This document shows, piece by piece, positions 10,158 through 19,249 of a stretch of DNA of 64,000 nucleotides (its first letter is position 1; every line of letters begins with the position of its first letter). The stretch covers positions 1 through 64,000 of the forward strand of contig NZ_CACRUY010000009.1 of assembly GCF_902652685.1 (NCBI RefSeq). Reading direction: 5' to 3'. Below the pieces are notes generated by a model. The model was not told the DNA's origin, did not search any database, and worked only from the letters and a program-made list of their open reading frames with translations. The translations under genes and the position numbers were made by a program. The DNA is from Mycobacterium sp. Marseille-P9652. GTDB lineage: Bacteria > Actinomycetota > Actinomycetes > Mycobacteriales > Mycobacteriaceae.

Positions 10158-12398
10158 GTGCGCCCGTCCGACAGCGTTGACCCCGCGGTCAGCGTTCTTC
10201 CCGCCCCGGGGGCGCAGGAGAAGCGCACACCGGAAAGCGGATTCCGCAACGACATCGAAGGGCTGCGCGGCTTCACGCTGCTCGCCATCGTCGGCTGGCA
10301 CATCTCGATGCCCGGCGTCAGCGGTGGGTTCGTCGGCCCGGACATCTTCTTCGAGATCTCCGGCTTCGTCATCACCGGCCAACTCTGGCGGCAGGTGAGC
10401 ACCACCGGCACCGTCGGTCTGCGCAAGTTCTACGGCGCCCGGTCCCGCCGACTCCTGCCCGTGTCGGCCACGGTGGGCGTCATCACCGCGGTCGTCGCGG
10501 CTTTCCTGCTCCCGCAGGTGCAGGCCCAGGGCGCCCTCAAGGACGCCATCGCGTGCGCGTTGTACGTCCCGAACTTCTGGTTCATCGTCCAACAGGTCGA
10601 CTATTTCGCCGGCGGCGCACCGTCGCCGTTCCAGCACTACTGGACGCTCGGCGTGGAGGAACAGTTCTATCTGCTGTGGCCGCCCATGATCGTCGGCCTG
10701 GCGTGGCTGATTCGCCGTTCGCGCCGGCGGGCAAAGGCCGGGGCGCCCGTAAGAGCGCCGTCGAAAACCCCCTATCTGATCCTCGTCACCTTCATTGCGG
10801 TGACGTCGTTTCTGCTGTCGTGGCTCGTCACCTACGTGATGCCGCTCGCGGCGTATTTCTCGCTGTTCACCAGGGCATGGCAGTTGGCGCTCGGCGCCCT
10901 CGTGGCACTCACGGCCGACCAATGGCGCCGGCTCCCGGCGCGGGCCGCGGTCGCCACCGGGTGGATCGGCCTGGGCATGGTCCTGCTGGCCTGCGCCTAT
11001 TACACGCCGGACATTCCCTACCCCGGCACCGCCGCCCTGTTGCCCGTCCTGGGCACCGCGCTCCTGCTCGCCGCGGGTTGTTCGACGCCGAACCAGGGCG
11101 CCGGGCGCCTGCTGGGATGGTCGCCGATGCGGGCGACCGGGCGGTTGTCCTACTCGTGGTACCTGTGGCACTGGCCCGTACTGGTGTTCGCGCCGATCGT
11201 GGTGGGCCACCCGCTGGGGCTGGCGGGCAGGTTCATCGCGGCGGTCGTCGTCTCCGGCGCGCTCGGCTGGCTCACGCTGCGGTATATCGAGAACCCGCTT
11301 CGCTACGCCGCCGCGCTGCGTAAATCCCCGATGAAGAGCCTGGCGGTGGGTGGTTTCGCCACGTCGGCCGCGGCGTGCGTGGGGGTGGTCCTGCTCCTGT
11401 GGGTGCAGTCGCAACCGATGCCCGTCGCGGTGGGGCACGGCGCCCCGGCGGCCGCGCTGACGATCAAGGCGCCGCCCGTCCCGACGGGCGACAACGAGGC
11501 GGCCTACGACGCGGCCGTGCAGAACGTCTTCGCGCAGGTACAGGCGGCCGTGGCGGCGTCCGCGGACGTGAAAGACGTTCCGTCCAATCTGAATCCGTCG
11601 CTCGCCGACGCATCGGGCGAAGTCGGCCGAATGATGTTCGGCGGCTGCCTGCGCATGCCCGTGCAGGCCGGACAGCCCGAATGCGCGCTGGGCGACACTG
11701 CCTCGAAAACCACGGTCGCGGTGGTCGGCGATTCGCACGCCTCCATGTGGATTCCGGCGTTCGAGCAGATCGGATCCCAGCGGCCCTGGCGCATCGAGAC
11801 CATGGCCAAGGCGGCGTGCCCCATGATGGACCTGCCGATCGCCAATCGCATCGCCGCCCCGATAGTCGAGGCCATTCAGCACTGCGAGCAGTGGCGCGGC
11901 CAGATCATGGCCCGATTGAGCGCCGAGCACCCCCGACTGGTGATTTTGAGCGTTTTCCGGGGCTACACGGCCAGCCACAGCAACGGTTTCCTGTCCGGGT
12001 TCTCGTCTTACGACCACGCGTGGATCGACGGCATGACACGCCTGGTGCAGCAACTGCGCGGCATCGGCGCCAAGGTGCTGGTGCTGGGGCCGCTGCCGCA
12101 CCTGGAGACAGCGGTGCCCGGCTGCCTGTCCGAGCACTTGTCCGACGCGACGGCCTGCTCGCCGCCCATGTCGTCCGCGTTCGACCGGGCCGGCATGGCG
12201 GCCGAGTCCGCCGCCGTCAAAGCGGGCGGCGGCCAGTACGTCGACCTCTCCGACCTGTTCTGCACCAAGAACCGTTGCCCCGTCATCGTCGGCAACACCC
12301 TGGTGTACGTCGACGCGGGCCACCTCACGCTCGAATACTCGCGGCTGCTGGCGCCGGCGATCGCCGCGCTGGCCGATCGGGCGCTCGCCCGCGGTTGA
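10158..12398 (+). CDS. OafA/YrhL-type acyltransferase with C-terminal SGNH domain
   Basis: Membrane O-acyltransferase of about 746 residues. The N-terminal Acyltransferase_3 domain has about ten transmembrane segments and begins RNDIEGLRGFTLLAIVGWHI; the GVEEQFYLLWP motif is typical. The C-terminal extracytoplasmic SGNH-hydrolase-like domain carries VVGDSHASMW (block I Ser) and DAGHLTLEY (Asp/His block). Such proteins add acetyl or other short acyl groups to exported glycans, so a lipooligosaccharide sugar is a likely acceptor. The start is uncertain: GTG 10158, GTG 10152 and an upstream codon near 10107 are all in frame. It ends 12 bases before the convergent GtrA gene. Confidence 0.88.
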   Translation: MRPSDSVDPAVSVLPAPGAQEKRTPESGFRNDIEGLRGFTLLAIVGWHISMPGVSGGFVGPDIFFEISGFVITGQLWRQVSTTGTVGLRKFYGARSRRLLPVSATVGVITAVVAAFLLPQVQAQGALKDAIACALYVPNFWFIVQQVDYFAGGAPSPFQHYWTLGVEEQFYLLWPPMIVGLAWLIRRSRRRAKAGAPVRAPSKTPYLILVTFIAVTSFLLSWLVTYVMPLAAYFSLFTRAWQLALGALVALTADQWRRLPARAAVATGWIGLGMVLLACAYYTPDIPYPGTAALLPVLGTALLLAAGCSTPNQGAGRLLGWSPMRATGRLSYSWYLWHWPVLVFAPIVVGHPLGLAGRFIAAVVVSGALGWLTLRYIENPLRYAAALRKSPMKSLAVGGFATSAAACVGVVLLLWVQSQPMPVAVGHGAPAAALTIKAPPVPTGDNEAAYDAAVQNVFAQVQAAVAASADVKDVPSNLNPSLADASGEVGRMMFGGCLRMPVQAGQPECALGDTASKTTVAVVGDSHASMWIPAFEQIGSQRPWRIETMAKAACPMMDLPIANRIAAPIVEAIQHCEQWRGQIMARLSAEHPRLVILSVFRGYTASHSNGFLSGFSSYDHAWIDGMTRLVQQLRGIGAKVLVLGPLPHLETAVPGCLSEHLSDATACSPPMSSAFDRAGMAAESAAVKAGGGQYVDLSDLFCTKNRCPVIVGNTLVYVDAGHLTLEYSRLLAPAIAALADRALARG

Positions 12399-12410
12399 CG
12401 CCCCGTGTCG

Positions 12411-12899
12411 TCAGCCCGGCACTTCCCCGGTGATGCCGTCGGTGAGTGCTCGTGTAGGCGCGAGCTTGGAGAACCAGCGATCCAGAATGAAGAAGCGCCC
12501 GACCCAGACGACCCCGAACGCGAGCACCTGGACCAAGAACACGGCCGCGCCGCGGACAGGGGTTGGCTGGCCTTGAGTGGCATGGTCTACGAGGTAGGTC
12601 GAGAACGTCGCCAGCGACACGGCCAACATCACGATCAACCAGAAACTCAGGATCTGGTTGCGCAGGTTCTCGCGCGAGGTGGCCCGCCACACGAAGTACT
12701 TGTTGGCGAAGAAGTTCGGGATTGTGGCGATGGCCGCGCCCGTCAACGACGCGGCGGCGTAGTCGTCAAGCCACAGTCCCAACGCCTGAATCAGACCTTG
12801 GCTGATAGGGAGGAACGCTGACGCCACGGCGGCGTATCGCAGCTTCTTGCGTCCCTCCACCGTGTGGGCATAGGCAGCCAAGCCCCCGACGAGCCCCAT
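12411..12899 (-). CDS. GtrA-like membrane protein
   Basis: 162-residue protein with four predicted transmembrane helices of the GtrA/DPMS family. The helix-2 segment NFFANKYFVWRAT is the family's hallmark, with N-x-x-x-x-x-Y/F-x-F followed by basic residues. GtrA proteins are thought to move or present polyprenyl-phosphate sugars for glycan decoration. ATG 12899 is the only good start. It is the last gene of a minus-strand run beginning at 22984, downstream of the large membrane protein at 13036. A polyprenyl-phosphate glycosyltransferase of the DPM1 type is encoded at 23486 and could be its partner. Confidence 0.85.
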   Translation of the reverse strand: MGLVGGLAAYAHTVEGRKKLRYAAVASAFLPISQGLIQALGLWLDDYAAASLTGAAIATIPNFFANKYFVWRATSRENLRNQILSFWLIVMLAVSLATFSTYLVDHATQGQPTPVRGAAVFLVQVLAFGVVWVGRFFILDRWFSKLAPTRALTDGITGEVPG

Positions 12900-13035
12900 G
12901 GGTCAGCAAGCTACGCCGTAATCACTCACTGCGGGCTCGAACCGAAAGAAGCGGTCTTCATCAAGGGCAGATCCACCACCCGGTCACACGGATCGGCCCG
13001 CCTACTCAGGCCGGAGCCTGCAACAGCTGAAGTTG

Positions 13036-14649
13036 TCAGCTGGTGTCAGCGCTTCGCGGCGAACGCTCTCGTCGTGCTGCGGTCACGAAGAACAAACCCG
13101 CCCCCACTGCGAGCAACGCGGGTCCCATCGCGAGGAGGACGTGAACCGCACCGGCGGTCACACCAGCGAGGGCCCCCTTCAGCCGCATGTGTTTACGGGC
13201 GTCGGCGTTGTCAGCGTCGGCGGGTCGGATTTCGGGCGGCAGTATCGCTCGCACAGCTGGGTCTTGAAGAATGTGGGCCAGTGGCTGTGGGTTGAAGTAG
13301 GTGACGTTGATCCCCGAGCCGGGGTCGGGCCTTGGTTTGAGGTACGCAATGTCGTTGGTGGCGAGATATTTTCGCACGTTGTCCAGTTGCTGGCGTGCCG
13401 ACGTATTCCACTGGATCGCCGCAAGTGCGTTCACAAAGCCTGTTAATGCAATCAGCGATACGACCAGGGACACCCATACCACGGCGCCTCCCCGCGCGTA
13501 GCGGCCAAGCCGTGTGACAGAAGCTCTTTCGGCGAATGCGAACACCGCGACCAGCCCGACCGGATAAATAAGCAAGAGCAGGTCCATGTAGCGCGATATC
13601 AGCACCTGATTTCCACGGCCGTATGCCAGCAGCGCGACCTGAATGACGACCCACGCGACGATTCCCACTGCAACCCATGCGCGGTGGGAGATGGCGGGGC
13701 GCTGTGCCACCGTGTGCCGGCAGAACCACACCGCCGGGACCAGTGCGGGGGCAATGATGCCGGTCAACAGGACGAATCCCTCCAAAATCGTCGACGGGGT
13801 GGTCGCTGTCCTGCCGCCGGAAGGCATGTACACAACTATTGCCACGGCGAGGGATGCCAAAACGGCGACCGAGGTGAATTCGCGCGCGCAGCGCTTCCTG
13901 TTGTTGGTCACGAGCTGCAGCCCCACGATTGCCGCTGCGGCCACAAAGGTGGCCAACCCCGACGTGAAAGACAAGTAACTGAGGACCGCGGCGGCCAATC
14001 CGAGAAACCAGCGCAAAGAAAAAGCGCGTGCGGCGGCGAAGGAGACCAATGCCGCTATGCCGAACAACGCCGTCAAATAGAAGTGAATGTTGAAACCCAG
14101 TAGCGTGTTCTCGAAGCCGATTGGAACCGCAAACAGCAAAGCGACGAAACACGCTAGGAGCATCCGGCGTTGCGGCGCGACAAGGGGCAGCAGCAACGCG
14201 GCCAGCCAGGTGATCAGGGCTGTGTGCACTATGGCGCAAAGAATCATCTCCAAGCGGGTGTTCCACTCGCCCGCCAATTCGAGATGCATCAACGTGAACA
14301 CCCGGGTGAGGAAAATGCGGTGTCCGTTGAACGGAGCAAAAAGGTCGGAGAAGGTCAGCGTGCCGTGGAGATACGGGCCATATACGCCCGTCGCCTCCCC
14401 GTCCCACTGATCCACCAAGGGCATCGGTGAACCGAGTGTCGAAATGGTGAGGAGCTTGGCGCCGAAGACAGCGCAGGCCACAGCCGCCAGCAGTAAAGCA
14501 ACCGCTCCGCGCGGCGATGGGGCGGGTGGCCCGCCGGTGCTGGTCAGGGGCTGGCCGTGTACTTCAGCGGGAGCATCGGCGCAATCCCACCCGGGTCGTG
14601 GACTGGCGTCGTCAGATGACGCAATCCGCTTCGCCAGTCGCGGTGCCAT
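13036..14649 (-). CDS. Large polytopic membrane protein, possible GT-C-type glycosyltransferase
   Basis: 537 residues with about ten to twelve transmembrane segments and no recognised soluble domain. The first large extracytoplasmic loop holds acidic residues (PLVDQWDGEATG) followed by NGHRIFLTR, an arrangement resembling lipid-linked sugar transferases of the GT-C fold. I chose ATG 14649 because AGGGG stands six bases upstream; the TTG 51 bases further back has no such site. M. tuberculosis has comparable large membrane proteins (for example Rv1508c) in the same locus. Its function would be transfer of a polyprenyl-linked sugar outside the membrane, but that is inference from topology. Confidence 0.65.
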   Translation of the reverse strand: MAPRLAKRIASSDDASPRPGWDCADAPAEVHGQPLTSTGGPPAPSPRGAVALLLAAVACAVFGAKLLTISTLGSPMPLVDQWDGEATGVYGPYLHGTLTFSDLFAPFNGHRIFLTRVFTLMHLELAGEWNTRLEMILCAIVHTALITWLAALLLPLVAPQRRMLLACFVALLFAVPIGFENTLLGFNIHFYLTALFGIAALVSFAAARAFSLRWFLGLAAAVLSYLSFTSGLATFVAAAAIVGLQLVTNNRKRCAREFTSVAVLASLAVAIVVYMPSGGRTATTPSTILEGFVLLTGIIAPALVPAVWFCRHTVAQRPAISHRAWVAVGIVAWVVIQVALLAYGRGNQVLISRYMDLLLLIYPVGLVAVFAFAERASVTRLGRYARGGAVVWVSLVVSLIALTGFVNALAAIQWNTSARQQLDNVRKYLATNDIAYLKPRPDPGSGINVTYFNPQPLAHILQDPAVRAILPPEIRPADADNADARKHMRLKGALAGVTAGAVHVLLAMGPALLAVGAGLFFVTAARRERSPRSADTS

Positions 14650-14955
14650 GCGAACCCCTGCTTCCCAGTTTCCCCGAACCTGACCGCAGACATGGCGCAA
14701 TTGAGGCCGTCTTTATGCGGTGACTTGCTTTCGTCTCAGGCTAGGAGGTTCACGCCTTGGCAGCAGCGCTTCGCGCAAATCGGACCAGCCGATGCCCGCA
14801 CCGCCCTCCAGCCCACGGCCTTTAGGTGGCGCCCGGCAAGCCGGCGGTTCCGCATCGTCCCCGTCAGCGGCGGCTGTGACGGCTGCACGCTCCACCTGCG
14901 TGACGTCTCGTCCGGGGTCTCGGCGGCCTTATTCTTCGCTGTCCCAAAGCCGGGT
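14650..14955. other. Gap without a supported gene
   Basis: About 300 bases between the start of the 13036 membrane gene and the stop of the CDP-glucose dehydratase gene. Open frames here show no family features or credible ribosome sites. Because both flanking genes are on the minus strand, it must hold the leader of the membrane gene; no clear promoter hexamers stand out. Confidence 0.4.
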
Positions 14956-15972
14956 TCAATCGAGGCTCTCGAATGCCTGAATTTGTTGTCGGGTCACGGC
15001 CAGTGGGTCGGCGCCGTCAACGACCTGCCTTTCCCAGTCGATCGTCCAGCTGACGGCATCACGAAAGCCGAGTCGGTTACGCCAGCTGAGTTCGGCCTGG
15101 GCCTTGGTGGCGTCGAGGGCGAGCAGGTTCGCCTCGTGGGGGTGCTCGCCGGGTTGACGGCCCCAGTGGGCACCGCCGCCCCACAGGTTCGCGGCGAGGT
15201 CGGCCACCTGGCCGACCTCGACGAAGCTGTCCCGGCCGGGCCCAATGTTCCACTGGCCCAGCCCCGAACCGTCCAGCAGTGCGTCGGCGATGGTGAGGTA
15301 ACCGTTGAGGCAGTCGAGCACGTGCTGCCAGGGCCGTACTGCTTTCGGGAACCGCAGCAGCGGTGCCTGGCCAGTTGCGAAGGCGCGCACCAGGTCTGGC
15401 ATCAGCCGCTCCTGGCTGACGTCGCCGCCCCCGATCACGTTGCCGCCGCGGGCAATTGCGGTGGGGCAGCCGGGAAAACTGCGGATCCAGGACTGCGTTA
15501 GTACATCGGCCATCGCTTTGGAGGCGCTGTAAGGGTCGTCGCCGCCAAGGGGATCGGATTCGACGTAACCCTCTTCCTGATCGACGTTGCGGTAGACCTT
15601 GTCGGAGGTGATGACGACGTGCGCGCGTACCGATGGGGTGGCGGCGACGGCCTCCAGCACGTTGAGGGTGCCCATCACGTTGGTCTCGTAGGTGAACCGC
15701 GGCTCGCGGTAGGACTCGCGGACCAGGGACTGGGCGGCCATGTGCACCACGACGTCCGGGGCGGCGGCCTGGATCGCCGATGCGGTGGCGCTCGCGTCGC
15801 GGATGTCGACTCGGTAGTCGTTGACGAGGTGGTCGGCCAGTCCGGCCCGGTCGAAGAGGCTGCCTTCGGGCGGATCCAGAGCCAGGCCGGAGACCTGGTG
15901 CCCGCGGCCGAGCAGGAGGAGGAGCAGCCAGGGTCCTTTGAAGCCGGTATGCCCGGTGACGAGGTAGTGCAC
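14956..15972 (-). CDS. rfbG: CDP-glucose 4,6-dehydratase-like SDR
   Basis: Extended short-chain dehydrogenase, 338 residues. It opens with the NAD-binding loop VTGHTGFKGPWL, the form characteristic of CDP-glucose 4,6-dehydratases. The catalytic parts are TSDKVYRN and YSASK (Tyr and Lys of YxxxK). It should convert CDP-D-glucose to CDP-4-keto-6-deoxy-D-glucose. The cytidylyltransferase that makes CDP-glucose is encoded at 22211-22984 in the same strand run, which makes the substrate assignment strong. A second, broken copy of its last 45 or so codons is found at 29265-29408. A sister dehydratase of unknown NDP specificity is the main alternative. Confidence 0.9.
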   Translation of the reverse strand: MHYLVTGHTGFKGPWLLLLLLGRGHQVSGLALDPPEGSLFDRAGLADHLVNDYRVDIRDASATASAIQAAAPDVVVHMAAQSLVRESYREPRFTYETNVMGTLNVLEAVAATPSVRAHVVITSDKVYRNVDQEEGYVESDPLGGDDPYSASKAMADVLTQSWIRSFPGCPTAIARGGNVIGGGDVSQERLMPDLVRAFATGQAPLLRFPKAVRPWQHVLDCLNGYLTIADALLDGSGLGQWNIGPGRDSFVEVGQVADLAANLWGGGAHWGRQPGEHPHEANLLALDATKAQAELSWRNRLGFRDAVSWTIDWERQVVDGADPLAVTRQQIQAFESLD

Positions 15973-16178
15973 GGTTAGCGCCCCTCTGCGCGATCGGCCT
16001 CGAACCCGCGGTGCCCAGCACCAGCATTACCGAATTGTGAAATGAGATCTCCTCATGTCCAGGTAGGTGATCACCACACTAAGCGGCAGCATCGAGCTCC
16101 ACCTCGAACTGACTGCCCCGACAACTACCGGGATGCGGCCAGCGCCGGAACCAATGCCTGTCACGCCGCCTTCACGCG

Positions 16179-16955
16179 TCAGTCCAGCACCGCGTACGAG
16201 ATTTGGGGAGTAAAAGGGAAGCGGCGAATACGGAGATTCCGGATTCCGGCCGCCTCCAGCACTGCAACCGTCTCGCCTGGCCAGTATTTCTGGTTTAGCT
16301 CGTCGAAGGCCAGGACCGCCCCTTTGGGCATTCTGGGCAGGAACGTCTGGATCGCTGCCAACGTCGGTTCGAACAAATCGAAGTCGAGGTAGAGAAGGGC
16401 GACCACCGTGTGCTGGTTGTCTTCCAGGTAGGCGGGGATCGTATGTTGGGCATCACCCTTGACGAGTTCCACCCGCTCGATGTGCCCCAGCGGGCGGTTG
16501 AGATCGTAGAGGGACACAGCGTGCCGGATGTCTTCTTCGATGCCTTGCACCGCCAAGCCGCCGACCTTGGCGAAGGACAGGCTTGCGTCGTCGGCCGTGG
16601 TGGCGTCTTCCTCCGCGATGCTCGGGAAACCGGCGAACGTGTCGAACCCCAGGATCCTTCGGGTGTGGTTGTAGGGCTCGTAGATGGCCGAGAGCTGCGC
16701 CCACGTCATCAGGCCGCCTCCCATGAACACGCCGCACTCCACGACATGGCCGTGAACGTCCACAATTTGCTTGAAGATCTCGTTCTTGGCCAGGAACGCT
16801 GCCATGGTCTGCCGTGGAACGAACTTAGCGAAGTTCTTCAGCTTGGCGATTGTGTCGCCTTCGCCCGCGTTGAAAAATTCCTGCATCCTGGTTGCGTATT
16901 CTTCGTCGGCGGACGTTTGCGCGCGCGCGTCGAGCATTGAGAAGCGGTTATCCAT
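16179..16955 (-). CDS. TylF/MycF-type sugar O-methyltransferase
   Basis: 258-residue class I SAM-dependent methyltransferase of the TylF/MycF/NovP family, metal-dependent enzymes that methylate hydroxyls of deoxysugars. The SAM site is VVECGVFMGGG and the acidic loop is GFDTFAGFP. The metal-binding region is LYLDFDLFEPT with DELNQKYWPGE downstream. ATG 16955 is preferred: AAGGG lies about seven bases before it inside the end of the upstream gene; GTG 16958 is also possible. It starts within a few bases of the stop of the phosphatase/SDR gene, so it is translationally linked. In this cluster it would supply an O-methyl group, possibly on C-2 of the amino sugar. Confidence 0.88.
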   Translation of the reverse strand: MDNRFSMLDARAQTSADEEYATRMQEFFNAGEGDTIAKLKNFAKFVPRQTMAAFLAKNEIFKQIVDVHGHVVECGVFMGGGLMTWAQLSAIYEPYNHTRRILGFDTFAGFPSIAEEDATTADDASLSFAKVGGLAVQGIEEDIRHAVSLYDLNRPLGHIERVELVKGDAQHTIPAYLEDNQHTVVALLYLDFDLFEPTLAAIQTFLPRMPKGAVLAFDELNQKYWPGETVAVLEAAGIRNLRIRRFPFTPQISYAVLD

Positions 16956-16958
16956 CAC

Positions 16959-18212
16959 TCACCCTTTTTCGGTCTGACTTACGGAAGAAGCGGCGCCCGC
17001 AAGTGTGCGGCGCAGCCCATCGCTTAGATTGGTCGTCGGGCGCCATCCCAATTCCGTCTCCGTTGATGACCAATCAAGGAAAACGTTTGCTATGTCGTCA
17101 TCAATTTTCGTCTCTTGAATCTCCGCGCGGCATCCGATGATTTCGCCGATTCTGCTGACGATTTCGCGCGGTTCGTAGGAGAAATCGCCACCGAGGTGGT
17201 AGATCGGAGCGCTTCCTCCCTTTTCGACGATGGCGGCAAGGCCGGAGACAGCGTCGTCAACGTAGAGAAGCTGCAACGCTGGCAACCCGTTGCGATAGCG
17301 GTGGGTGACGATCGCCCGTCCCTCTGTCACGTACCGATGCGCTAACCCTATCAAGCGTGGCCGCGAGCTTTGTGGGCCGAAAGTCGGAGAGATCCGGACG
17401 ATAGTGGAGTCGACCTCACCGTTGGCGCGCGCATTTTGCACGAGGACTTCCTCGAGGAACTTTGTTTCGCCGTATACCCCCCGAGGACGCGTCGTTGTGT
17501 TGACGTCTGCGATCATCGAGCTTGATCGGTAGGCCGAGAACACCATCGCGCCTGAGGGCAAATAGAGATGGATTCCACGCGAGTTGCAGACGTCGAGAAT
17601 GCCTCTCAGCATGGTCAAACTTTGGCCCATGGCGTCGTTGTTTGTGTAAATCCGCGGAGAGGCGAGATGAATGATCTTGCCGATCTTGTTGTCTCGGCAA
17701 TAGTGGTCGAGGTGGACAACGGGACCGAGCAGGTCGACCGCGGCGCGGTGGGGCGCGAGCACACGATGCGATCTCGCGAGGCGTTTGCGCAGGGCGGCGC
17801 CTAGAAAGCCGCTGCCGCCGGTGATGAGAATGCCATCGCCTTGTCCGCCCGATTTTTCAGACTTGGACAGCGCTGCGCGCAGCGAGTCGACCATCTCGAG
17901 CTTGATGGCGTGCTCTCCAGTTGCCGCAATGACTTGAGCCACTGCCGAATCCAGATCGATGCCACGCCATTCGGCGAGCATGCCCGCCGCGAGGGTGTTG
18001 CTCCGCGACACTCCGAAATCACAGACCACCACGACAGAGCCGCCACGCCTGAGCTCTGCCACACCCTCCCGTACCTTGGCGAGCATCTCATCGGCCGAAT
18101 TGCCGCGCTTGTCGACCATGGCTCTGGTATCGACGATGCTGAAGGGGAAATCGCCCGCAATACTGTCGCCCGGCGCAGTCCCGAGCCGGTTTTCGACAAT
18201 CCAGCGGATCAT
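16959..18212 (-). CDS. Fusion: tyrosine/dual-specificity-phosphatase-like domain + NAD-dependent epimerase/dehydratase (SDR)
   Basis: 417-residue two-domain protein. Residues about 1-120 hold CDFGVSRSNT, a C(x)5R phosphatase P-loop with Cys64 and Arg70. Residues about 130-417 form an extended SDR with TGGSGFLGAAL (NAD loop at 132-138), LPSGAMVF (Ser220) and YGETK (Tyr247, Lys251). Both catalytic sets look intact. The SDR probably reduces or epimerises a keto-sugar. The phosphatase could remove a phosphate from a sugar intermediate or a protein, and I cannot tell which. ATG 18212 overlaps the stop of the upstream ATP-grasp gene as ATGA, so the longer frame from 18266 is rejected. Orthologues of this exact fusion are not known to me. 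Confidence 0.82.
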   Translation of the reverse strand: MIRWIVENRLGTAPGDSIAGDFPFSIVDTRAMVDKRGNSADEMLAKVREGVAELRRGGSVVVVCDFGVSRSNTLAAGMLAEWRGIDLDSAVAQVIAATGEHAIKLEMVDSLRAALSKSEKSGGQGDGILITGGSGFLGAALRKRLARSHRVLAPHRAAVDLLGPVVHLDHYCRDNKIGKIIHLASPRIYTNNDAMGQSLTMLRGILDVCNSRGIHLYLPSGAMVFSAYRSSSMIADVNTTTRPRGVYGETKFLEEVLVQNARANGEVDSTIVRISPTFGPQSSRPRLIGLAHRYVTEGRAIVTHRYRNGLPALQLLYVDDAVSGLAAIVEKGGSAPIYHLGGDFSYEPREIVSRIGEIIGCRAEIQETKIDDDIANVFLDWSSTETELGWRPTTNLSDGLRRTLAGAASSVSQTEKG

Positions 18213-19249
18213 TTCACGACCTTGTCGAGCGGAACGGCGACCTCGCTCAGGGTCCGCAGGTACCAACCAGGAGTGATGTCCAGAGCTGACCGCGGGCTGC
18301 GGCCGAGAAGGCGTTGGACGTAGAAATCGACTTCGTTGAAACCCGCGAGTGTCCTCAAGTAAGTGCTGGCCGAGAAGCGGGCGTTGATTTCGAACGGGAC
18401 GAACGTACCGTCGGCGGTCATCCTGCCTTGAATGTTCAGGGGACCCGTGCTGCCGAGGCGGTGCGCGATCAGTTCCGCGATCTCGCAGACGGCGGGGTAG
18501 GCCTCGATCAGACCTTGGCTATATCCGCTCGAGATGAGGAAGTCCGTGCCGCGCATGGAGACGGATAGTTTGCTGTTGAACGCGCGCTTGAGCGCAATCG
18601 CGCCCGCGCAGGTGCCGTCGGGTAACGAGAGGACGCCGACCGTGAACTCGCCTCCGTCCTCGGACAGATACTCTTGGATCACCGGAGCGCGACCGTTGTT
18701 GTGCAGATAAGTGCAGTACAGGCGTGCTTCCTCGCGGCTCTTGGCAAAGAACACGAATACGCTGCCGCCGCTCGCTACCGCGGGCTTCACAATGCACGGC
18801 ATCGGGAAGTCGCTAATGTCCGTCCCCGGTTCGACGGTGAGCGTTCGGGGCGTTCTGACGCCGGCGCGCTTCAAGATCTCGAAGCATTGGCCTTTGTGGG
18901 CGAGGCGCTCGGTGAGTTGCGGGTTGTTCTGACCGAGCTTTATCCCGGCGCGCGCGAACAGCTCGTGGGCCCTGCCGATGAGCACCGCAGGCTCGTCGCC
19001 ACCTGGAATAAGGCATTCGACCTCCTCGCGGACGCAAAGATCCAGCAGACTTTGCGCATAGGTCTCGCGATCGACCAGGAATGTCGAGTTGAAATGTGAG
19101 TCGTAGTGCCCGAAGGCGAGCGGGGAGATGTCACACCCCAGAACGTCATAGCCGCCCGCATGGTTGAGGGCTTTGGCGATCTCTGTCCCCAGCGACGCAC
19201 CCGCGATGCCGGCAATCAGCACCCGCGGGCTCTTGCTATGCAAAGCCAA
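18209..19249 (-). CDS. ATP-grasp ligase (carbamoyl-phosphate-synthase-like)
   Basis: 346-residue ATP-grasp enzyme. The N-terminal Rossmann-like part starts VLIAGIAGASLGTEIAKAL. The ATP-binding lobe has CIVKPAVASGGSVFVF, and VPFEINARFSASTYLR supplies the metal-binding Glu/Asn. These ligases form amide bonds through an acyl-phosphate. Its place between the aminotransferase (overlap of 14 bases) and the phosphatase/SDR gene (ATGA overlap) suggests that it acylates the newly made amino group of a sugar, an unusual alternative to an acyl-CoA transferase. That role is inference; a carbamoylation or amino-acid ligation is equally compatible. Confidence 0.85.
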   Translation of the reverse strand: MALHSKSPRVLIAGIAGASLGTEIAKALNHAGGYDVLGCDISPLAFGHYDSHFNSTFLVDRETYAQSLLDLCVREEVECLIPGGDEPAVLIGRAHELFARAGIKLGQNNPQLTERLAHKGQCFEILKRAGVRTPRTLTVEPGTDISDFPMPCIVKPAVASGGSVFVFFAKSREEARLYCTYLHNNGRAPVIQEYLSEDGGEFTVGVLSLPDGTCAGAIALKRAFNSKLSVSMRGTDFLISSGYSQGLIEAYPAVCEIAELIAHRLGSTGPLNIQGRMTADGTFVPFEINARFSASTYLRTLAGFNEVDFYVQRLLGRSPRSALDITPGWYLRTLSEVAVPLDKVVK

